From Verrucomicrobiota bacterium (GTDB lineage: Bacteria > Verrucomicrobiota > Verrucomicrobiia > Opitutales > UBA2995): 8,276 bases of DNA. Positions within the stretch are counted from its first letter, which is position 1; each line of letters begins with the position of its first letter. Below, piece by piece: positions 6,444-8,276 of the stretch. The translations under genes and the position numbers were made by a program. The notes beneath the pieces are model-generated. The model ran no database searches. It was not told the DNA's origin and worked only from the letters and a program-made list of their open reading frames with translations. The DNA lies in the NCBI GenBank assembly GCA_027297085.1, contig JAPUIL010000481.1, positions 1-8,276 of the forward strand, in the 5' to 3' direction.

Positions 6444-6460
6444 GTCTTTATGATGGGTCA

Positions 6461-6488
6461 TTGACTCTCGGGATAAATGGTGGAAAAT
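6461..6488 (+). promoter_or_regulatory. Candidate promoter of the nucleotidyltransferase toxin operon
   Basis: TTGACT (6461-6466) and GAAAAT (6483-6488) are 16 bases apart, matching five and four of six consensus positions. The start of the first gene is 23 bases downstream. It abuts the repeats at the RAYT right end, so the element may have supplied or altered this promoter. Confidence 0.38.
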
Positions 6489-6511
6489 GATTGGTCTTAA
6501 TTCCGATATAA

Positions 6512-6811
6512 ATGCCGAATTCTAGTGATATGATTACCTTGGAGTATTTTGCTTCAAAGTATGTGTGGTGGAAAACTTCAGAAAAGGCATGTCGAAATCC
6601 CTATCGTGTAATAGCTCAGGTGATGGAACTGGGCGATTATGACGATCTTCTAAAATTAATGCGTGAATTTCCCATTCGAGATTTGATCGATATTCTGGCG
6701 AACGCAGAAGCAGGCCTATTTTCTCCTAAATCATGGACTTACTGGCACTACAAACTGGGTTTATCCGAAGTAGGTCAGGTTCCATCGTTGCCCAAACGAA
6801 AAGTAGGGTGA
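6512..6811 (+). CDS. Small putative antitoxin (DUF6922-like) partnered with an AbiEii-type toxin
   Basis: 99 residues from the ATG at 6512 (a second ATG at 6530 would drop six). No signal peptide or membrane segment. The sequence is mostly helical-looking: LEYFASKYVWWKT, PYRVIAQVMELGDYDDLLKL, FPIRDLIDILANAEAGLFSPKSWTYWHYKL (the last given here only as landmarks FPIRDLIDIL and SPKSWTYWHY), with a basic end PKRKVG. The pattern of a start, a 'vmelGdyddl..l' stretch and a '.l.pks..yW...l' end resembles a small family usually found immediately before AbiEii-like nucleotidyltransferases. Its TGA overlaps the next ATG by one base (TGATG), a sign of translational coupling. The role as antitoxin is inferred from position. 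It lacks the winged helix of classical AbiEi. Confidence 0.68.
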   Translation: MPNSSDMITLEYFASKYVWWKTSEKACRNPYRVIAQVMELGDYDDLLKLMREFPIRDLIDILANAEAGLFSPKSWTYWHYKLGLSEVGQVPSLPKRKVG

Positions 6812-7485
6812 TGGGCAGGTTTGACCCGATACTATCGATCCTGCCTGAGGTTCAATTGGCATTGTTTCCCGAACTAAAACCCACAGTCGAACTGGGCTTT
6901 GTCCTGTATGGTGGAACGGCTATTGCTTTGAGGTTAGGGCATCGCCAATCAGTGGATTTTGATTTTTTTACCGACCGAGAGTTGGACAAGTCACAACTTA
7001 CAAAGACCTTAGCATTTTTGGCTGAAGCCTCTGTTATTCAGGAAAGTCCAAACGGATTAACCTTCTTAGTTGTTAGGGGGGGCGGCAAGGAAGTGAAGTT
7101 ATCCTTTTTTGGTACCATTGATACTGGAAGAGTAGGTGATCCTGAGCTTACAAATGACGGCTGTCTGTGTGTGGCTTCTTTGGATGATCTTCTCGCAACT
7201 AAATTGAAAGTTGTGATGCAGCGGATAGAGAGCAAGGATTACCTGGACCTTGCCGCCTTAATCCAATCTGGCTTAAAATTGGAAAAAGGATTGGCAGCCT
7301 CAAAGGCCTTGTATGGAACCCTCTTTCAGCCGAGTGAATGTTTGAAAGCATTGGTCTATTTTGAAGGGGGTGACCTGTCCGAATTGAGTCAGATTTCCAG
7401 GAAAACACTTGTTGATGCGGTCACAAGTGTAGGTGATTTGGCGGAGTTGGAGATCCTTTCCAATAACCTGGGTCTCCAGCATTGA
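6811..7485 (+). CDS. AbiEii/AbiGii (MenT-like) nucleotidyltransferase toxin
   Basis: 224 residues from the ATG at 6811; the frame is open further upstream, but this ATG overlaps the preceding stop and has AGGG before it. The nucleotidyltransferase core is clear: VLYGGTAIALRLGHRQSVDFDFF has GG at 34-35, R41, HR at 44-45 and the metal-binding pair D49/D51. VKLSFFG (95-101) is the following core strand. The family's downstream block is LDDLLATKLKVVMQR (124-138) and SKDYLDLAAL (141-150), with K131, K142, D143, Y144 and D146. By family such enzymes transfer nucleotides, in characterised MenT toxins to tRNA acceptor ends, and AbiE acts in abortive phage infection. Intact, normal length, coupled to the small gene before it. 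Target is unknown. Confidence 0.88.
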   Translation: MGRFDPILSILPEVQLALFPELKPTVELGFVLYGGTAIALRLGHRQSVDFDFFTDRELDKSQLTKTLAFLAEASVIQESPNGLTFLVVRGGGKEVKLSFFGTIDTGRVGDPELTNDGCLCVASLDDLLATKLKVVMQRIESKDYLDLAALIQSGLKLEKGLAASKALYGTLFQPSECLKALVYFEGGDLSELSQISRKTLVDAVTSVGDLAELEILSNNLGLQH

Positions 7486-7518
7486 TAGGATCGCGGTTGT
7501 ATTAAGGCAGGGCAAACA

Positions 7519-7546
7519 GGGTCCAGGAATCATTCAATCCTGACCC
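7519..7546. repeat. Solo REP-like palindrome related to the RAYT ends
   Basis: GGGTCCAGGAAT (7519-7530) and AATCCTGACCC (7536-7546) form an imperfect hairpin. The right arm with its loop, 7532-7546, matches the RAYT right repeat at 13 of 15 positions, including TCCTGACCC. It lies in the gap between two plus-strand toxin-antitoxin operons, like a solo REP/BIME unit. It might also act as a weak terminator for the toxin gene, though no T-run follows. Confidence 0.5.
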
Positions 7547-7666
7547 GAATGCCCCCACATTTCTACACCTCAGCCTGGTGAAGCTGAAAGAAGCCTACCG
7601 CTCTTTCAAAGTGAGCAAGTCCCGTTCTTGCAGAAACCCTCTAATTGCTACATGTCAAAGCCTATC

Positions 7667-7861
7667 ATGAACGCTATCGAAATTATCGAAGAGATCAGCC
7701 GACTGCCCGTAGAGGAGAAAGGAAAGGTTATTGAGTTTATCCGCCAGTTACCCAATGAGGAGACTATCGCGGCCATCAATGAGCCTAGCAAAGGACTGCC
7801 ACGCTACCGGACGATGGAAGAGGTAAAAGGCGCAATCAAGGATCTCGTTAACGATGCTTGA
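7667..7861 (+). CDS. Small antitoxin of a YafQ-type toxin-antitoxin module
   Basis: 64 residues from the ATG at 7667 (an ATG at 7652 or a TTG at 7628 would lengthen it to 69 or 77; none has a strong ribosome site, and the family-like part starts MNAIEIIEEISRLP). The N-terminal helix pattern with 'LPVEEKGKVIEFIRQLP' resembles DUF2281-type antitoxins. The C-terminal part (RYRTMEEVKGAIKDLV) is the sort of flexible region that wraps a toxin. There is no classic ribbon-helix-helix signature, so it is not an obvious DinJ/RelB. Its last eight bases overlap the start of the YafQ-like toxin (ATGCTTGA), which defines it as the partner. Confidence 0.7.
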   Translation: MNAIEIIEEISRLPVEEKGKVIEFIRQLPNEETIAAINEPSKGLPRYRTMEEVKGAIKDLVNDA

Positions 7862-8122
7862 AGTTGTATTCAAGAATCGTTTCAAGAAGGATCTGAAAAG
7901 CTGAAATCCTCAAACCGTGATGAGGACATGCTTTTGATGGTGATTGAACTCTTGGCGAACAAAGAGCCGCTGCCCGAACGTTATCGTGATCATCTATTGA
8001 TAGGTGACTACAAGGATCACCGTGAATGTCACATTACACCCGATTGGCTGCTGATCTACCTGACAACAGAAACGGAGTTGGTCTTGGTCAGAACAGGTTG
8101 TCACAGCGATCTGTTTGGCTGA
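7854..8122 (+). pseudogene. yafQ: YafQ-family mRNA interferase toxin with a one-base frameshift
   Basis: The ATG at 7854 overlaps the antitoxin stop and gives MLEVVFKNRFKKDLK, then a TGA at 7902-7904. Moving to the -1 frame at the A-run 7896-7899 continues as KLKSSNRDEDMLLMVIELL and on to a complete YafQ end: EPLPERYRDH, ECHITPDWLLIY and VRTGCHSDLF. The joined protein has 89 residues with H47, H60, D64 and H84, the equivalents (offset by three) of E. coli YafQ H50, H63, D67 and H87. The whole catalytic set is therefore kept. The simplest explanation is loss of one A from a five-A run, by mutation or sequencing error. A programmed -1 slip is possible but unsupported. YafQ cleaves in-frame AAA codons on translating ribosomes. 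The 3' ORF alone (ATG 7928) lacks the N-terminal helix. Confidence 0.85.
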
Positions 8123-8131
8123 TTTGTAACC

Positions 8132-8276
8132 TCAAACAATGTTCCAGCGCTCCGCGTTGACCAATATGGTTGAAGCTCCCGGCAAGTTATAGGTGCTTAC
8201 TGGATTAAGAGACTGCATAAGCTCCTCAGTAGACGGCCCTTTCTTTCCTTCAATCACCATTGCCCCCGACAATGCT
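8132..8276 (-). CDS. C-terminal end of an unrecognised gene (partial)
   Basis: An open minus-strand frame enters from the right edge and ends at TGA 8134-8132, giving 47 residues. It contains GAMVIEGKKGPSTEELMQSL and STYNLPGASTILVNAERWNIV (cited here as landmarks IEGKKGPSTEEL and ASTILVNAERW). The composition looks like real protein and codon use is even, but I do not recognise the family. It is convergent with the toxin gene, nine bases after its stop. Confidence 0.5.
   Translation of the reverse strand, partial: ALSGAMVIEGKKGPSTEELMQSLNPVSTYNLPGASTILVNAERWNIV

Noticed and set aside
6733..6810. Upstream extension of the AbiEii-type gene to an ATG at 6733
   Set aside because: It would overlap the preceding gene by 79 bases and add residues unlike the family; the ATG at 6811 overlaps the stop by one base and has an AGGG before it.
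7547..7666. An open stretch reading LVKLKEAYRSFKVSK in the gap before the last antitoxin
   Set aside because: It looks protein-like but is too short, has no start, and I could not tie it to a family. It may be a remnant; not called.
1..8276. CRISPR array, tRNA, rRNA or riboswitch
   Set aside because: I saw no regularly spaced repeats, no cloverleaf with a CCA-type end and no rRNA core sequence on either strand.

Overview
The window looks like a stretch of a Gram-negative bacterial chromosome. Two proteins carry lipoprotein signal peptides. The mix of an FG-GAP/VCBS lipoprotein with a haem-like CxxCH motif, a lipoprotein sugar-isomerase-like TIM barrel, a PQQ-type propeller remnant and a RAYT transposase with a long C-terminal domain is typical of Verrucomicrobiota (Opitutae-like) or related PVC/Bacteroidota-type genomes. 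That placement is inference from gene style; there is no rRNA or marker gene here.

Left part (1-3402, all minus strand): the N-terminal ~363 residues of a NuoG-like, Cys-type formate dehydrogenase alpha subunit run off the left edge. Directly upstream of it, with no spacer, lies the N-terminal half of a secreted alpha/beta-hydrolase (putative esterase). The esterase is broken twice: by a one-base frameshift and by an abrupt switch, just after its nucleophile elbow, into formate dehydrogenase sequence that lacks its own first residues. The three pieces lie in three different reading frames, so this is a deletion junction (or an assembly chimera), not a working fusion. Next comes an intact 540-residue lipoprotein with a CTTCH motif and five Ca-binding-type FG-GAP/VCBS repeats.

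Middle part (3457-5352): a higBA-type toxin-antitoxin pair (minus) with a direct-repeat candidate operator, an orphan C-terminal fragment of a beta-propeller gene (plus) starting right beside that operator, and an intact lipoprotein of the sugar phosphate isomerase/epimerase family (minus) with a candidate promoter. A hairpin terminator separates the epimerase from the next unit.

Right part (5375-8276): a REP-associated tyrosine transposase bounded by perfect 15-bp inverted repeats, an 18-bp tandem duplication at its right end, then two more toxin-antitoxin-like modules on the plus strand. These are a small protein coupled to an AbiEii/MenT-type nucleotidyltransferase, and a small antitoxin overlapping a YafQ-family mRNA interferase that carries a one-base frameshift but keeps all its catalytic residues. 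A solo palindrome resembling the transposase ends lies between them. The window ends in the C-terminal 47 codons of an unrecognised minus-strand gene.

Overall this is an accessory, rearranging region: three different toxin-antitoxin modules within about 4.7 kb, a RAYT with relatives of its ends, and at least three damaged genes. Several defects are single-base changes, so sequence error must be excluded before calling all of them decay. I did not find a clearly new multi-gene system. The most unusual signals are the esterase/formate-dehydrogenase junction, the lost iron-sulfur cysteine, and the REP-like palindromes.
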